DNA of 64,000 nucleotides, from positions 1-64,000 of the forward strand of contig CACEFF010000005.1 of the NCBI GenBank assembly GCA_902558815.1, in the 5' to 3' direction. This document shows, one piece after another, positions 32,889 to 43,703 of this stretch (the first letter of the stretch is position 1; each line of letters starts with the position of its first letter). The position numbers were made by a program, and so were the translations under genes. The stretch comes from an uncultured Pelagibacteraceae bacterium. Its GTDB lineage: Bacteria; Pseudomonadota; Alphaproteobacteria; Pelagibacterales; Pelagibacteraceae. The notes beneath the pieces were generated by a model. It saw only the letters and a list, made by a program, of their open reading frames with translations. It was not told where the DNA came from and made no database searches.

Positions 32889-35555
32889 ATGGCTCAGAAA
32901 TCGTTAAATCAAATAAGAGAAACATTCTTAAAATATTTTGAAAAGAATGATCATAAGATAGTAGAGTCTAGTAATTTGGTCCCAAATAATGATCCAACAT
33001 TAATGTTTGCCAATTCAGGAATGGTCCAGTTTAAAAATGTATTTACTGGTCTAGAAAAAAGAGATTATCAAAGGGCAACCACCTCACAAAAATGTGTTAG
33101 AGCAGGTGGTAAACATAATGATTTGGAGAATGTTGGTTATACACCAAGACACCATACTTTCTTTGAAATGCTTGGAAACTTTTCTTTTGGAGATTATTTT
33201 AAAGAAAGAGGAATTGAGCTTGCATGGAATTTAATTACTAAAGATTTTGGTCTAGATAAAAATAGAATTTATGTAACTGTTTTTCATGAAGATGATGAAG
33301 CCTTTAATTTTTGGAAGAAAATAGCGGGTTTTAAAGATGACAGAATTATCAGGATTTCAACATCAGACAATTTTTGGTCAATGGGTGAAACAGGGCCTTG
33401 TGGACCTTGTTCAGAAATATTTTATGATCATGGAGATCATTTAAAAGGTGGTTTGCCAGGGACTAAAGATCAAGATGGAGATCGTTTTATTGAAATTTGG
33501 AATTTAGTATTTATGCAATACGAGCAAATTTCAAAAGATAAAAGAATAGATTTACCAAAACCTTCTGTAGATACAGGAATGGGATTGGAGAGAATTGCAG
33601 CTCTTTTGCAAGGTACTCACGATAATTATCAAACCGATCACTTTAAGAAACTAATAAGTTCAATATCTGAGGTAACAAAAGTCAAACAAGCAGACAATAA
33701 TATATCGAGTTTTAGAGTGATTGCTGATCATTTAAGAGCAAGTTCATTTCTTTTAGCAGAGGGTGTTTTGCCATCAAATGAAGGTCGTGGGTATGTTTTG
33801 AGAAGAATTATGAGAAGGGGAATGAGACATTCTCATTTGTTAGGATCCAAGGAGCCAATTTTTTACAAAATTTTTGACTCGTTAAAAAAAGAAATGTCAG
33901 GAAACTATCCAGAGCTTGAAAGGTCTGAGTCCTTGATAAAGGAAACTTTAAGAATGGAAGAAGAAAAGTTTTTAGTTTTACTCGATAGAGGTATCAAAAT
34001 TTTAAATGACGAAATTTCAAAAATAGATAAAGTTTTACCTGGTGATGTCGCTTTCAAATTATATGACACCTATGGTTTTCCATTAGATCTTACAGAAGAT
34101 ATTTTAAAGAATAAATCATTGAAAGTTGATCATAAGAAATTTGATGAATTAATGAAAAAAAGCAAAGAACTTGCAAAAAAGAACTGGAAAGGTTCTGGAG
34201 ATAGTTCTGAAGAAGCAATTTGGTTTTCAATAAAAGACAAAATTGGTCCTACAGAATTTTTAGGTTACGAGACTAATCAATCTGAAGGTGTTGTATTAAG
34301 TCTAATAAAAAATAATAAAGAAACAAAATCTTTATCTACTGGTGAAGAGGGAATGATCATTACAAATCAAACTCCGTTTTATGGAGAGTCAGGAGGACAA
34401 CTTGGAGACAAAGGAAGAATTGTTTCTGGCAATTCTGTTTTTGAAGTAGAGGATACACAAAAAAAACTTGGAGATTTATTTGTTCATTACGGATCCTTGA
34501 AAACTGGTGAAATTAAAATTACTGATGTAGTAGAGATGAAAATAGATGTGGAAAGAAGAGATAATTTAAAAGCTTATCATTCTGCAACACACTTACTCCA
34601 TGAGTCTTTGAGAAGAACCTTAGGCAAACATGTTATGCAAAAAGGATCATTAGTTGCTCCAGATAGATTAAGGTTTGACTTTAGTCATATGAAACCAATT
34701 ACCAATGAAGAGTTAGAAACTATTGATAAATTAGTTAATGAATATGTTTCAAATAGTTCTGAAGTAACAACAAGAATTATGACGCCAAAAGCTGCTATCG
34801 AAAAAGGCGCGTTAGCTTTCTTTGGAGAAAAATATGGTGAAGAAGTTCGTGTAGTATCTATGGGTAAAGAAAAAGAAGCATATTTTTCAACAGAATTATG
34901 TGGAGGAACTCATGTTAAAAATACTGGAGATATTGGAAAATTCAAAACTGTAAGCCAATCGTCTATTGCTGCAGGTGTTAGAAGAATTGAGGCTCTAAGA
35001 GATAAACAACTTGAGGAATTTATTAAGAATAAAGAAAAATTATCAACTTTATCTACTCAAAAAGATGAAGAAACTATTAAAGATTTGTCATCTCGAATAA
35101 TTAAACTTGGAGGCAAGCCAAACATTGATAACAAAGATTTGAAAGAAATCATAAAAAATCTTTCGAGACAACTTGAACAGCTTAATGTTAGCTCAGTTCT
35201 TCAGGATAAAACAAAAAACATTATTAAAGATGATAAGATAAATAATATAAAAGTTAGATTTCAAAAGGTAATAGATTTACCACCTAAAGATTTAAGAAAA
35301 CTTGTTGATAACGGAAAAAAAGAATTAGGAGATGGAATAGTTATTGTTTTTGCAAGTAGTGAAGATAAAGTTGGGCTTGCTGTCGGTATTACTGAGAATT
35401 TAATTAATCAATATGATGCAGTTAAATTTGCCAAAATAGGTTCAGAAATTATTGGTGGTAAGGGCGGAGGTGGAAGAAAAGACTTTGCTCAAGCTGGAGG
35501 TCAGGACTGGAATAAAATTAACGAAGCTTTTGATAAAATTAAGTCTTTAATTTAA
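32889..35555 (+). CDS. alaS: Alanyl-tRNA synthetase
   Basis: This is a class II aminoacyl-tRNA synthetase of 888 residues charging tRNA-Ala. The class II core is at the N-terminus ([52 protein letters not shown]). The editing domain has the zinc/editing motifs [12 protein letters not shown] and CGGTHV. The C-terminal C-Ala domain ends with [16 protein letters not shown]. All parts are present. It overlaps the convergent icd gene by 9 bp. Confidence 0.98.
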   Translation: MAQKSLNQIRETFLKYFEKNDHKIVESSNLVPNNDPTLMFANSGMVQFKNVFTGLEKRDYQRATTSQKCVRAGGKHNDLENVGYTPRHHTFFEMLGNFSFGDYFKERGIELAWNLITKDFGLDKNRIYVTVFHEDDEAFNFWKKIAGFKDDRIIRISTSDNFWSMGETGPCGPCSEIFYDHGDHLKGGLPGTKDQDGDRFIEIWNLVFMQYEQISKDKRIDLPKPSVDTGMGLERIAALLQGTHDNYQTDHFKKLISSISEVTKVKQADNNISSFRVIADHLRASSFLLAEGVLPSNEGRGYVLRRIMRRGMRHSHLLGSKEPIFYKIFDSLKKEMSGNYPELERSESLIKETLRMEEEKFLVLLDRGIKILNDEISKIDKVLPGDVAFKLYDTYGFPLDLTEDILKNKSLKVDHKKFDELMKKSKELAKKNWKGSGDSSEEAIWFSIKDKIGPTEFLGYETNQSEGVVLSLIKNNKETKSLSTGEEGMIITNQTPFYGESGGQLGDKGRIVSGNSVFEVEDTQKKLGDLFVHYGSLKTGEIKITDVVEMKIDVERRDNLKAYHSATHLLHESLRRTLGKHVMQKGSLVAPDRLRFDFSHMKPITNEELETIDKLVNEYVSNSSEVTTRIMTPKAAIEKGALAFFGEKYGEEVRVVSMGKEKEAYFSTELCGGTHVKNTGDIGKFKTVSQSSIAAGVRRIEALRDKQLEEFIKNKEKLSTLSTQKDEETIKDLSSRIIKLGGKPNIDNKDLKEIIKNLSRQLEQLNVSSVLQDKTKNIIKDDKINNIKVRFQKVIDLPPKDLRKLVDNGKKELGDGIVIVFASSEDKVGLAVGITENLINQYDAVKFAKIGSEIIGGKGGGGRKDFAQAGGQDWNKINEAFDKIKSLI

Positions 35556-36761
35556 TTTTTTTTTCAAATTTCTATCAATTACATCTAAAAACTGATTAGT
35601 AGTAAGATATTTGCTTGATGGTCCAATTAATATTGCAAGGTCTTTAGTCATTGATCCACTCTCAACACATTCAATACAAACTTGTTCAATTGACTTTGCA
35701 AATTGAATAAGCTCATCGTTCCCATCCAATTTACCTCTATGAGCTAAACCCCTAGTCCATGCGAATATAGAGGCTATTGGATTAGTTGATGTCTCTTTAC
35801 CTTCTTGGTGCATTCGATAGTGTCTGGTTACTGTTCCATGGGCTGCTTCAGCTTCCATTATTTTTCCATCTGGAGTTAGTAATGTACTAGTCATTAAACC
35901 AAGAGAACCATAACCTTGAGCCATAGTATCTGATTGGACATCACCATCATAATTTTTACAAGCCCATATATATTTACCACTCCATTTCATAGCACAAGCA
36001 ACCATGTCATCAATGAGTCTATGTTCATAAGTTATTTTAGCATCTTCAAATTTTTTCTTAAATTCTTTGATAAATACTTCTTCAAATATATCTTTAAATC
36101 TTCCATCATATTTTTTTAAAATAGTATTTTTTGTTGAGAGATAAACTGGCCATTTTTTTATTAGACCATAGCTAAAACAAGATCTTGCAAAGTCTTCAAT
36201 TGATTTATCTAAATTATACATCGAAAGTGCTATACCAGGACCAGTAAAATTAAACACTTCGTATTTGATTTCATCTTTACCATCTTCAGAAGTCCATTTA
36301 ACCTCCATCTTGCCTTTACCAGGAACTTTAAAATCAGTTGCCCTGTACTGATCACCAAAAGCATGTCTTCCAATTACAACTGGGTCTGTCCAAGAGGGAA
36401 CCAATTTTGGTATATTAGAACAAATAATAGGTTCTCTAAAAACAGTCCCCCCAATAATATTTCTTATAGTTCCATTAGGTGATCTCCACATTTTTTTTAA
36501 TTTGAATTCTTCTACTCTAGCTTCGTCAGGAGTAATGGTTGCACACTTTATTCCTACACCAAATTTTTTAATAGCATTTGCAGAGTCTATTGTAATCTGA
36601 TCATCAGTATTATCTCTGCTTTTCATCCCTAAATCGTAGTACTCAATACCAAGATCCAGATAAGGCATGATCAATTTATTTTTAATAAATTCCCAGATTA
36701 TTCTGGTCATTTCATCACCATCTAACTCTACTATTGGGTTTTTTACGCTAATTTTGCTCAC
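35547..36761 (-). CDS. icd: NADP-dependent isocitrate dehydrogenase
   Basis: This enzyme oxidatively decarboxylates isocitrate to 2-oxoglutarate in the TCA cycle. It is a 404-residue member of the homodimeric, eukaryote-like NADP-IDH group: [17 protein letters not shown] at the N-terminus, [39 protein letters not shown] (substrate Ser/Asn/Arg), [21 protein letters not shown], and [12 protein letters not shown] (NADP site). Single gene, divergent from psd across 73 bp. Confidence 0.97.
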   Translation of the reverse strand: MSKISVKNPIVELDGDEMTRIIWEFIKNKLIMPYLDLGIEYYDLGMKSRDNTDDQITIDSANAIKKFGVGIKCATITPDEARVEEFKLKKMWRSPNGTIRNIIGGTVFREPIICSNIPKLVPSWTDPVVIGRHAFGDQYRATDFKVPGKGKMEVKWTSEDGKDEIKYEVFNFTGPGIALSMYNLDKSIEDFARSCFSYGLIKKWPVYLSTKNTILKKYDGRFKDIFEEVFIKEFKKKFEDAKITYEHRLIDDMVACAMKWSGKYIWACKNYDGDVQSDTMAQGYGSLGLMTSTLLTPDGKIMEAEAAHGTVTRHYRMHQEGKETSTNPIASIFAWTRGLAHRGKLDGNDELIQFAKSIEQVCIECVESGSMTKDLAILIGPSSKYLTTNQFLDVIDRNLKKKLN

Positions 36762-36834
36762 TTATATTTTATCTTATTAATTGAATTTCGCGATTTTATA
36801 TACATATTAATGAAAAATTATCAAATAGAAGAAT

Positions 36835-37482
36835 ATGTTTAGCAAGATATTTCCAAAAATTCACGCTGAGGGATACAAGTTTTTAGTAATTGCAGGAATA
36901 ATCACTATAGTACTTTATAGTTTCAGTGATTTTTTTGGTTTAATAGGTTTCGTAATAACTATTTGGGTTTATTATTTTTTTAGAGATCCTGATAGAGTAA
37001 TTATAGAAGATGACAACTACCTTGTAAGCCCTGCAGATGGAGAGGTTATAAAAGTTGAAGAAATTGATGGTCCCAAAGAACTCGGTTTAGAAAATAAAAG
37101 ATTTAAAAAAATTAGTATTTTTATGAATGTTTTTGACTGTCATGTAAATAGAACACCTTGTGGTGGCAAAATAGAGGAAATTTTATATAAGCCTGGTAAA
37201 TTTTTTAATGCGTCTCTTGATAAAGCAAGTGAGGATAATGAGAGAAATTATTATAAGATTAAAGATCCTCAAAATAATGACATAATTGTAGTTCAAATTG
37301 CTGGTCTTATTGCTCGAAGAATAGTTTGTGAGTCAAACAAAGATCAAGAATTACAGCAAGGTGATAGAATTGGAATGATAAGATTTGGAAGTCGGGCTGA
37401 TATATATTATGAAAATTATGAGCCTTTAGTTAAAGTTGGCCAGAAAGCTATTTCTGGAGAAACATTGTTAGCTAAAAAATAG
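36835..37482 (+). CDS. psd: Phosphatidylserine decarboxylase proenzyme
   Basis: This converts phosphatidylserine to phosphatidylethanolamine. The 215-residue short bacterial type has a hydrophobic N-terminal stretch (two short spans near 18-50), VSPADGEVIKVEEI, VFDCHVNRTPCGG, and the self-cleavage site FGS (Gly185-Ser186) in MIRFGSRADIYY that generates the pyruvoyl group. It is followed by pssA after a 1-bp gap; together they make PE from CDP-diacylglycerol. Confidence 0.96.
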   Translation: MFSKIFPKIHAEGYKFLVIAGIITIVLYSFSDFFGLIGFVITIWVYYFFRDPDRVIIEDDNYLVSPADGEVIKVEEIDGPKELGLENKRFKKISIFMNVFDCHVNRTPCGGKIEEILYKPGKFFNASLDKASEDNERNYYKIKDPQNNDIIVVQIAGLIARRIVCESNKDQELQQGDRIGMIRFGSRADIYYENYEPLVKVGQKAISGETLLAKK

Positions 37483-37483
37483 A

Positions 37484-38287
37484 ATGGAACAAAAGAAAAA
37501 TAATTTTAAAATTGTCTCAGATAAAAAAGCAAGAATGATTTTGCCTAATGCAATTACTTTAATAGGTGTTTGCATAGGTTTAAGTTCAATTAAGTTCGCT
37601 ATAGATGGAAAATTTGCAATAGCCATTATTGCAATATTGTTTGCAGGTTTAATGGATGCTTTAGATGGTCGAATAGCTAGATTAATTAAGGGAACTTCAA
37701 AAATGGGTAAAGAACTAGACTCGCTTGGAGATGTAATTAGCTTTGGTGTTGCTCCCGCACTTATAATGTATTTTTGGAATTTGCAATATCTAGATAAATT
37801 GGGATGGTTTGTTTGCTTAACGTACGTAGTATGTGTTGCTTTAAGACTTGCAAGATTTAATGTCAATTCTGAAGAAGAACCATCATGGAAGGATAATTTT
37901 TTTGAAGGAATGCCATCACCCGCTGGGGGAATAATTGTTCTAATGCCATTAATTCTTAGCTTTAGTGGTTTAGGAGAATCTTTTTTTAAAATTAATTATG
38001 ATTTATTCGTACCAATTTTTTTTATTATAGTTTCAATATTATTAATAAGTACAATTCCTACATATTCTTTTAAAAAGATAATAATACCAAGAGCTATGAC
38101 AAAATTTTTATTATTTGGAATAGTCTTATTTTTTGGTGCCCTACTAGTTTATACTTTTAAAGTTATAGCCATTAGTTCTATGATTTATATTTTCTTGATT
38201 CCAGTAAGTTATTTTCATTATAAAAAGATTAAAAAAGAAAAAAATATTACTTCAGATAAAGATGAAGGATTAGAAGATATATTGTAG
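37484..38287 (+). CDS. pssA: Phosphatidylserine synthase (CDP-alcohol phosphatidyltransferase)
   Basis: This inner-membrane enzyme of 267 residues makes phosphatidylserine from CDP-diacylglycerol and serine. The CDP-alcohol phosphotransferase signature D-G-x2-A-R-x8-G-x3-D-x3-D is visible as DALDGRIARLIKGTSKMGKELDSLGDVISFG near 65-95. Six or more hydrophobic spans follow. It directly follows psd and abuts the next ORF with no gap. Confidence 0.95.
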   Translation: MEQKKNNFKIVSDKKARMILPNAITLIGVCIGLSSIKFAIDGKFAIAIIAILFAGLMDALDGRIARLIKGTSKMGKELDSLGDVISFGVAPALIMYFWNLQYLDKLGWFVCLTYVVCVALRLARFNVNSEEEPSWKDNFFEGMPSPAGGIIVLMPLILSFSGLGESFFKINYDLFVPIFFIIVSILLISTIPTYSFKKIIIPRAMTKFLLFGIVLFFGALLVYTFKVIAISSMIYIFLIPVSYFHYKKIKKEKNITSDKDEGLEDIL

Positions 38288-39199
38288 ATGAAAAAAAATG
38301 TAATTGTTTCACTAGCAGATGCTAATTATTTCCCTTTATTAGATGAATTGATAAGCTCTATAAAAAGATTTGATGAGAGCAGAAATGTTGCTATTTGCAT
38401 TTTAGATGCAGGATTAACTCAAGAACAAAAAGAAAAGTTATCAAGTAAAGTAGATGAAATAAAATCTGCTGAATGGGATATAGATGTACCTGAGTATAAA
38501 GTTAAAGATAAAGAATGGTTAAAAAGTCAGGTATCTAGGGCATTCTTACCAAAGTATTTTCCAAAATATGAAAAGTATTTATGGATAGATTGTGATGCAT
38601 GGGTAAATGATTGGAATTGTGTAGAGCTATATTTTAAAGCTTGTAATGATGGAAAACTAGGTATTACACAAACGATTGGTCCTGGATATAAAATAACATC
38701 AAAAGTAAATTGGTTAGTTGGGAAGCTAGCAATAATAAAGTCACAAAATTTTAAACACGCGGTAAAGTCAAAAATTGGATATGATAAAGCTAGAAAATTA
38801 GCTTTTGCACCTCATATTAATATTGGAGTTTTTTCATTAGAAAAGAACTCTAAAGGATGGAGTTCTTGGCAAAATAATTTGTCAAAAACATTAAAAGCAG
38901 GAAATATTTTTGGTTCAGAGGGTCTTGCAATTAATATGTCTGTATATATTGATGATTTAGAAACAGAATTTTTACCTTTAAATTGTAATTGGATTACTAG
39001 TAATTTGCTGCCAAAATTTAATCAAACAACAAATACATTTGTCGAGCCTTATTTACCAAATTATAAAATAGGAATAATGCACCTTGCAGCAGGAATTTGG
39101 CAAAATGGTAAAGATATGAGAGTAGATAAAGATATTCAAATTGAAATTGAAACTTTGGATAATAAAAAAATAGCTAAGAGTCTCAGATTTAGAGGCTAA
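38288..39199 (+). CDS. GT-A fold glycosyltransferase-like protein (GT8-like)
   Basis: This 303-residue soluble protein starts VIVSLADANYFPLLDELISSIKRF, as in GT-A glycosyltransferases. It has a D-x-D motif in YLWIDCDAW near 98-106, then NIGVFSLEKNSKGWSSW and FGSEGLAINMSVY later, resembling the GT8/glycogenin-like order (DxD, then acceptor-side Asn/Gly motif). Donor and acceptor sugars are unknown. It abuts pssA and rlmE with no gap and is probably part of the same transcript. Confidence 0.6.
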   Translation: MKKNVIVSLADANYFPLLDELISSIKRFDESRNVAICILDAGLTQEQKEKLSSKVDEIKSAEWDIDVPEYKVKDKEWLKSQVSRAFLPKYFPKYEKYLWIDCDAWVNDWNCVELYFKACNDGKLGITQTIGPGYKITSKVNWLVGKLAIIKSQNFKHAVKSKIGYDKARKLAFAPHINIGVFSLEKNSKGWSSWQNNLSKTLKAGNIFGSEGLAINMSVYIDDLETEFLPLNCNWITSNLLPKFNQTTNTFVEPYLPNYKIGIMHLAAGIWQNGKDMRVDKDIQIEIETLDNKKIAKSLRFRG

Positions 39200-39811
39200 T
39201 TGAAAAAAAATAAAATTTCAAAAAATTGGATTAATAAACAAAAAAGAGACATTTATGTACGTCAATCTAAAGTTGATGGATATAGGGCTAGATCAGCCTA
39301 CAAACTAATTGAAATAGATGAAAAGTTTAAAATTTTTAAAGGGGGTATGAGCGTTATTGATATAGGTGCTGCACCTGGTAGTTGGTCACAGTATGCTTCT
39401 AAAAAGATTAAAAATGGGAAAGTAATTTCAATTGACCTAAAAAAAATGGAAGAAATTAAAAATACCATTCAAATTAAAGGAGATTTTACTGAAATAGATG
39501 TTCAACAAAAGATCAAAAGTTTTCTTAATAAAAAAACAGATGTAATAATGTCAGATATGGCTGTGAATACTACAGGAATAAAAGATATAGACTCAATTCA
39601 AACAGGTGAATTATGTAAAGAAGCAATGATTTTTTCGAAAGATTTGATTTTGGATAAGGGTTTTTTTATATCAAAAATATTTATGGGAGGCTCATTTAAT
39701 GAAATTGTCGCACTAGCAAAAAAAATTTTTAAAGAAGTAAAGGTTTTTAAACCCAAATCTAGCCGCAAAGACTCTAAAGAAAGTTTTATAATCTGCAAAA
39801 ATATTAGATAG
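39200..39811 (+). CDS. rlmE: 23S rRNA 2'-O-ribose U2552 methyltransferase RlmE
   Basis: RlmE (FtsJ/RrmJ) methylates U2552 of 23S rRNA in late 50S assembly. The 203-residue protein shows RSAYKLIEIDEKF (catalytic Lys), the SAM motif VIDIGAAPGSWSQYAS, the acidic MSDMA motif, the KIFMGG Lys motif, and SSRKDSKESFIIC at the end (catalytic Glu). It starts with TTG at 39200, right after the stop of the glycosyltransferase-like gene. Confidence 0.96.
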   Translation: MKKNKISKNWINKQKRDIYVRQSKVDGYRARSAYKLIEIDEKFKIFKGGMSVIDIGAAPGSWSQYASKKIKNGKVISIDLKKMEEIKNTIQIKGDFTEIDVQQKIKSFLNKKTDVIMSDMAVNTTGIKDIDSIQTGELCKEAMIFSKDLILDKGFFISKIFMGGSFNEIVALAKKIFKEVKVFKPKSSRKDSKESFIICKNIR

Positions 39812-39848
39812 TCTCTTTAAATTTAAAAGGAATCATATATAAAAGATT

Positions 39849-40925
39849 ATGGTTCCTATAAAAGAAGCTCTAACCTTTGATGATGTAACTCTCACACCCA
39901 AGTATTCAGAGATACTTCCCACTGATGTTGATACCAGCATAAAGTTAACAGAAAATTTGAAGCTTAAAATTCCTCTTTTGTCTGCTGCAATGGACACTAT
40001 CACTGAAAGTAAAATGGCAATATCGATAGCGAAAGCTGGTGGAATAGGAATTATTCATAGAAATCTTGATATAAAAAAACAAATTTTAGAAATTAAAAAG
40101 GTAAAAATACAGAAATTGCTAGTGGGTGCTGCGGTAGGTGCTGGACCAAGTGAATATAAAAGAGCTGAAGCCATTTTAAAAGAAAATATAAACATGATCG
40201 TAGTCGATACTGCTCATGGTCATACTAAAAAAGTTTCAGATATTATTAGATTTATTAAAAAGAAAAAAAACAAAAAAACTGCCTTATGTGCAGGCAATAT
40301 AGCAACACCAGAGGCTGCTAAATTTTTACTAAAATTGGGTGTAGATATTATTAAAGTTGGTATAGGACCAGGTTCAATTTGCACAACAAGACTAGTAGCT
40401 GGTATTGGTGTTCCTCAACTAAGTGCAATTTTAAGTGTAAGAAATGGAGTTAAAAACAAAAATGTTAAGATTATTTCTGATGGTGGTATAAAATATTCTG
40501 GTGATTTAGCAAAAGCTTTTGCTGCCGGAGCAGACGCTGTTATGATAGGTTCATTATTTTCTGGCACCGATGAAACACCAGGTAAATTAATTAGAAGAAA
40601 TGGAAAATTATTTAAGAGCTTTAGAGGAATGGGTTCAGTAGGCGCTATGAACAAAGGATCAGCAGATAGATACTTCCAATCAAAACAAAAAGACACATCT
40701 AAATACGTTCCAGAGGGTGTTGAGGGATTTGCCAAATATAAAGGTAAGGTAAATGATATAATTTATAAATTAATTGGTGGCTTAAGATCATCCATGGGAT
40801 ATCTTGGTTCTAAACAAATAAAATATTTAAGAGATAAACCAAAGTTTGTTAAAATCACAAAAGCTGGATTTTATGAAAGTATGGTTCATAACGTCGATAT
40901 AGTTAAGAGTGATAATAAATACTAA
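39849..40925 (+). CDS. guaB: IMP dehydrogenase lacking CBS domains
   Basis: This enzyme oxidises IMP to XMP, the first step to GMP. It has only 358 residues; usual GuaB proteins have about 490. The TIM barrel is complete: [58 protein letters not shown] with catalytic Cys178, [21 protein letters not shown] and the flap. The pair of CBS (Bateman) regulatory domains normally inserted after GIIHRNL is missing: the catalytic Cys sits about 127 residues earlier than in E. coli. GMP reductase is excluded because guaA lies close by and the flap RYFQ motif fits IMPDH. It overlaps the next gene by 1 bp (TAATG). Confidence 0.88.
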   Translation: MVPIKEALTFDDVTLTPKYSEILPTDVDTSIKLTENLKLKIPLLSAAMDTITESKMAISIAKAGGIGIIHRNLDIKKQILEIKKVKIQKLLVGAAVGAGPSEYKRAEAILKENINMIVVDTAHGHTKKVSDIIRFIKKKKNKKTALCAGNIATPEAAKFLLKLGVDIIKVGIGPGSICTTRLVAGIGVPQLSAILSVRNGVKNKNVKIISDGGIKYSGDLAKAFAAGADAVMIGSLFSGTDETPGKLIRRNGKLFKSFRGMGSVGAMNKGSADRYFQSKQKDTSKYVPEGVEGFAKYKGKVNDIIYKLIGGLRSSMGYLGSKQIKYLRDKPKFVKITKAGFYESMVHNVDIVKSDNKY

Positions 40926-41365
40926 TGAGTAAAAAATTTAAATTTATAATATTTTTCTATCTATTGATAAATATTTTTAATATTTCAAAAGGGAATGAAA
41001 ATTTTTTCAATAAAGGATTAGAACTATATAAAGATAAAAAATATGAAGATGCACGTTTTATGTTTGAAAGAAGCATTGTATTTAACCCAAAAGACTCAAA
41101 TTCATATCTATATTTGGCTAAAATCTATAATGTTGAAGAAGATCAAAAAAAAGAAGAAAAAAACTTAGAGGCAGCATTATTAATTGAACCAAGTAACGAA
41201 GAGGCAATATTGATGTCTATGAAGATAGCTCTAGATAAATCTAATTATTCAAAAGTTAAAGATTTATCAAAAACTTTTGCTAAAGTTTGTAAAAATTTAT
41301 GTGAAGAGAATAAAGGTATTTTAGAAACTCTAGCCAATATAGAGCCAAAAAATAATGAATCTTGA
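40925..41365 (+). CDS. Small exported TPR-repeat protein
   Basis: This 146-residue protein has an N-terminal signal peptide ([19 protein letters not shown]) and about two tetratricopeptide repeats ([41 protein letters not shown]...). It is likely a periplasmic protein-interaction module. No specific family was recognised. It is wedged between guaB and guaA, overlapping both (1 and 11 bp), so it is co-expressed with GMP synthesis genes, though a functional link is not evident. Confidence 0.7.
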   Translation: MSKKFKFIIFFYLLINIFNISKGNENFFNKGLELYKDKKYEDARFMFERSIVFNPKDSNSYLYLAKIYNVEEDQKKEEKNLEAALLIEPSNEEAILMSMKIALDKSNYSKVKDLSKTFAKVCKNLCEENKGILETLANIEPKNNES

Positions 41366-42917
41366 TATAAGCTTAAATAAAATCTTAATTATAGATTTTG
41401 GTTCACAATTTACTCAACTAATAGCAAGAAGAATACGTGAACTAGGTGTTTATTGTGAAATAGTAAGTCATAAAAGAATTAAGAATCAAGATATTGATAA
41501 TTCTATAAAAGGTATAATTTTATCTGGCGGTCCTTTAAATGTTTATGAAATAAGTAAATATTCTTTTGATAAAAAAATAATTGAAAATGGAACACCGGTT
41601 TTGGGTATTTGTTTTGGGCATCAGATTCTTTCCAAACTAAATGGTGGTACAGTGAAACAATCCAAACATAGGGAGTTTGGTTTAGCAAATATTAACAAAA
41701 AAAAAGATAGTCCTTTAATTAAAAATATTTTTAATAAGAAAAAAACAATCAAAGTTTGGATGAGCCATGCCGATCAAGTTTCTAAACTACCTAAAAATTT
41801 TAAAGTAGTCGCTTCAAGTCAAAACTCAAAATTTTCTATTATCGAGAATAAATTCAAAAAATTTTATGGGGTACAATTTCATCCAGAGGTGACTCACACA
41901 GAAAATGGAAAAAAATTTATTAGTAATTTTATTTTTTTAATATGTCGAATTAAAAGAAATTGGTCCTCAAAAGATCAAAAAAAGAAATTAATAAAAGATG
42001 TAAAAAAACAAGTAGGGGAAAACAAGGTTATATGTGCACTTTCTGGAGGAGTAGATAGTAGTGTAGTTGCCCAACTATTAAATAAGGCAATTGGTAAAAA
42101 ACTTTATTGCATTTTTGTAAATACTGGCCTTCTAAGAAAAAATGAGGAGAAACAAGTGGTAGAAACTTTTAAAAAAAGATTAAAGATTAATTTAATTTAT
42201 GTAAATGCTGAAAACGAATTCATTAAAAGATTAACTAACATTTCTGATCCAGAAAAAAAAAGGAAAATAATTGGAAATCTATTTATTGAAATTTTTGAAC
42301 GATATGCAAAAAAAATTAAAAATGTTAAATATTTGGCGCAAGGAACACTTTATCCAGATCTGATAGAAAGCAAATCTGTTACTGGCAGTCAAACTTCAAA
42401 AATTAAGTCTCATCATAATGTTGGTGGTTTACCAAAAAAAATGAAACTTAAACTTGTAGAGCCATTAAAGTTTTTATTTAAGGATGAAGTTAGAAAATTA
42501 GGATTAGAGTTAAATTTAAGTAAAGAAATCATTTCACGACATCCTTTTCCAGGTCCTGGTTTGGCGATTAGAATGCCAGGTATAATCACAAAAGAAAAAA
42601 TAGATATTCTAAAGGATGCAGATCACTATTTTATCCAAGCTTTGAAAAAAAATAATCTTTATCATAAAATTTGGCAAGCTTACGCAGCATTGCTTCCTGT
42701 AAAAACAGTAGGGGTTATGGGTGATAATAGAACATATGAATATTTATGTTTACTAAGGGCAATAACTTCTGAAGATGGTATGACAGCTGACTTTTTTGAA
42801 TTTAAAAAATCATTTTTACAAATGATTTCAAATAAAATTGTGAATAGCATTAGAGGAATTAATAGAGTAGTTTATGATGTTACATCAAAACCTCCTAGTA
42901 CTATTGAGCTAGAATAA
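41355..42917 (+). CDS. guaA: GMP synthase (glutamine-hydrolysing)
   Basis: This converts XMP to GMP. The 520-residue protein has an N-terminal class I glutamine amidotransferase domain ([31 protein letters not shown] with Cys86, and [11 protein letters not shown] with His/Glu), then the ATP-pyrophosphatase P-loop [14 protein letters not shown] near 230, [33 protein letters not shown], and the dimerisation end [10 protein letters not shown]. It completes the IMP-to-GMP route with guaB upstream. Confidence 0.98.
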   Translation: MNLDISLNKILIIDFGSQFTQLIARRIRELGVYCEIVSHKRIKNQDIDNSIKGIILSGGPLNVYEISKYSFDKKIIENGTPVLGICFGHQILSKLNGGTVKQSKHREFGLANINKKKDSPLIKNIFNKKKTIKVWMSHADQVSKLPKNFKVVASSQNSKFSIIENKFKKFYGVQFHPEVTHTENGKKFISNFIFLICRIKRNWSSKDQKKKLIKDVKKQVGENKVICALSGGVDSSVVAQLLNKAIGKKLYCIFVNTGLLRKNEEKQVVETFKKRLKINLIYVNAENEFIKRLTNISDPEKKRKIIGNLFIEIFERYAKKIKNVKYLAQGTLYPDLIESKSVTGSQTSKIKSHHNVGGLPKKMKLKLVEPLKFLFKDEVRKLGLELNLSKEIISRHPFPGPGLAIRMPGIITKEKIDILKDADHYFIQALKKNNLYHKIWQAYAALLPVKTVGVMGDNRTYEYLCLLRAITSEDGMTADFFEFKKSFLQMISNKIVNSIRGINRVVYDVTSKPPSTIELE

Positions 42918-42918
42918 A

Positions 42919-43698
42919 ATGAATAGAAATATTAAAAATATTTTAAATAAAAAAAATAAATCTAAACTAGTTTGTCTCACAGCTTATTCAAAAAATATTG
43001 CTTCTATTTTGGATAATCATTGTGATATAATTTTAGTAGGTGATTCACTTGGTTCTGTTCTTTACAATTATAAATCAACGAAGGAAGTTACCCTTGATAC
43101 AATGATTAATCATTCAAAAAGCGTAAGGCTTGGAGTGAAGAAGTCTTTAATGGTTGTTGACATGCCATTTAATACGTACCGTAATCCAAAAGAAGCTCTT
43201 AAAAATGCAAAATTAGTAATTAAAAAAACTAAATGTGATGCAGTGAAATTAGAAGGCGGGAAAAAAATTATATCTATAGTTAAAAAATTAGTTAAGAATA
43301 AAATTCCAGTAATGGGACACCTTGGTATTTTACCACAAACAGACAAGAAATTTACTTTTAAAGGAAAAAAATCATTTGAAAGAAATAGAATTTTAAAGGA
43401 GGCTAAATTACTAGAGGCAGCAGGAATTTTTTCAATTGTATTAGAATGTATTGAACTCAAACTATCAAAAGTGATAACAAACAAATTAACTATACCAACT
43501 ATTGGCATTGGCTCTTCTGCAAATTGTGATGGTCAAGTATTAGTAATTGATGATCTAATTGGCTTAAGTGAAAGTAAATTTAGGTTTGTTAAAAAATACG
43601 TTAATATGAGTAAGATTATTAATGGAGCAGTTAGAAAATATAAACATGAAGTATTAAGAAAACAATTTCCTAAATCTAAACATTCTTTTAAAAATTAG
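42919..43698 (+). CDS. panB: 3-methyl-2-oxobutanoate hydroxymethyltransferase
   Basis: PanB makes ketopantoate from 2-oxoisovalerate using methylene-tetrahydrofolate, in pantothenate and CoA synthesis. The 259-residue protein starts with the typical LVCLTAYSKNIASILD and has DIILVGDSLGSVLYNYKSTKEVTLDTMINHSKSVR, VKLEGG, VMGHLGILPQ, SIVLECI and TIGIGSSANCDGQVLVI. It follows guaA by 1 bp and faces the aldehyde dehydrogenase gene with a 5-bp gap. panC is not in the window. Confidence 0.95.
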   Translation: MNRNIKNILNKKNKSKLVCLTAYSKNIASILDNHCDIILVGDSLGSVLYNYKSTKEVTLDTMINHSKSVRLGVKKSLMVVDMPFNTYRNPKEALKNAKLVIKKTKCDAVKLEGGKKIISIVKKLVKNKIPVMGHLGILPQTDKKFTFKGKKSFERNRILKEAKLLEAAGIFSIVLECIELKLSKVITNKLTIPTIGIGSSANCDGQVLVIDDLIGLSESKFRFVKKYVNMSKIINGAVRKYKHEVLRKQFPKSKHSFKN

Positions 43699-43703
43699 AT
43701 TTA

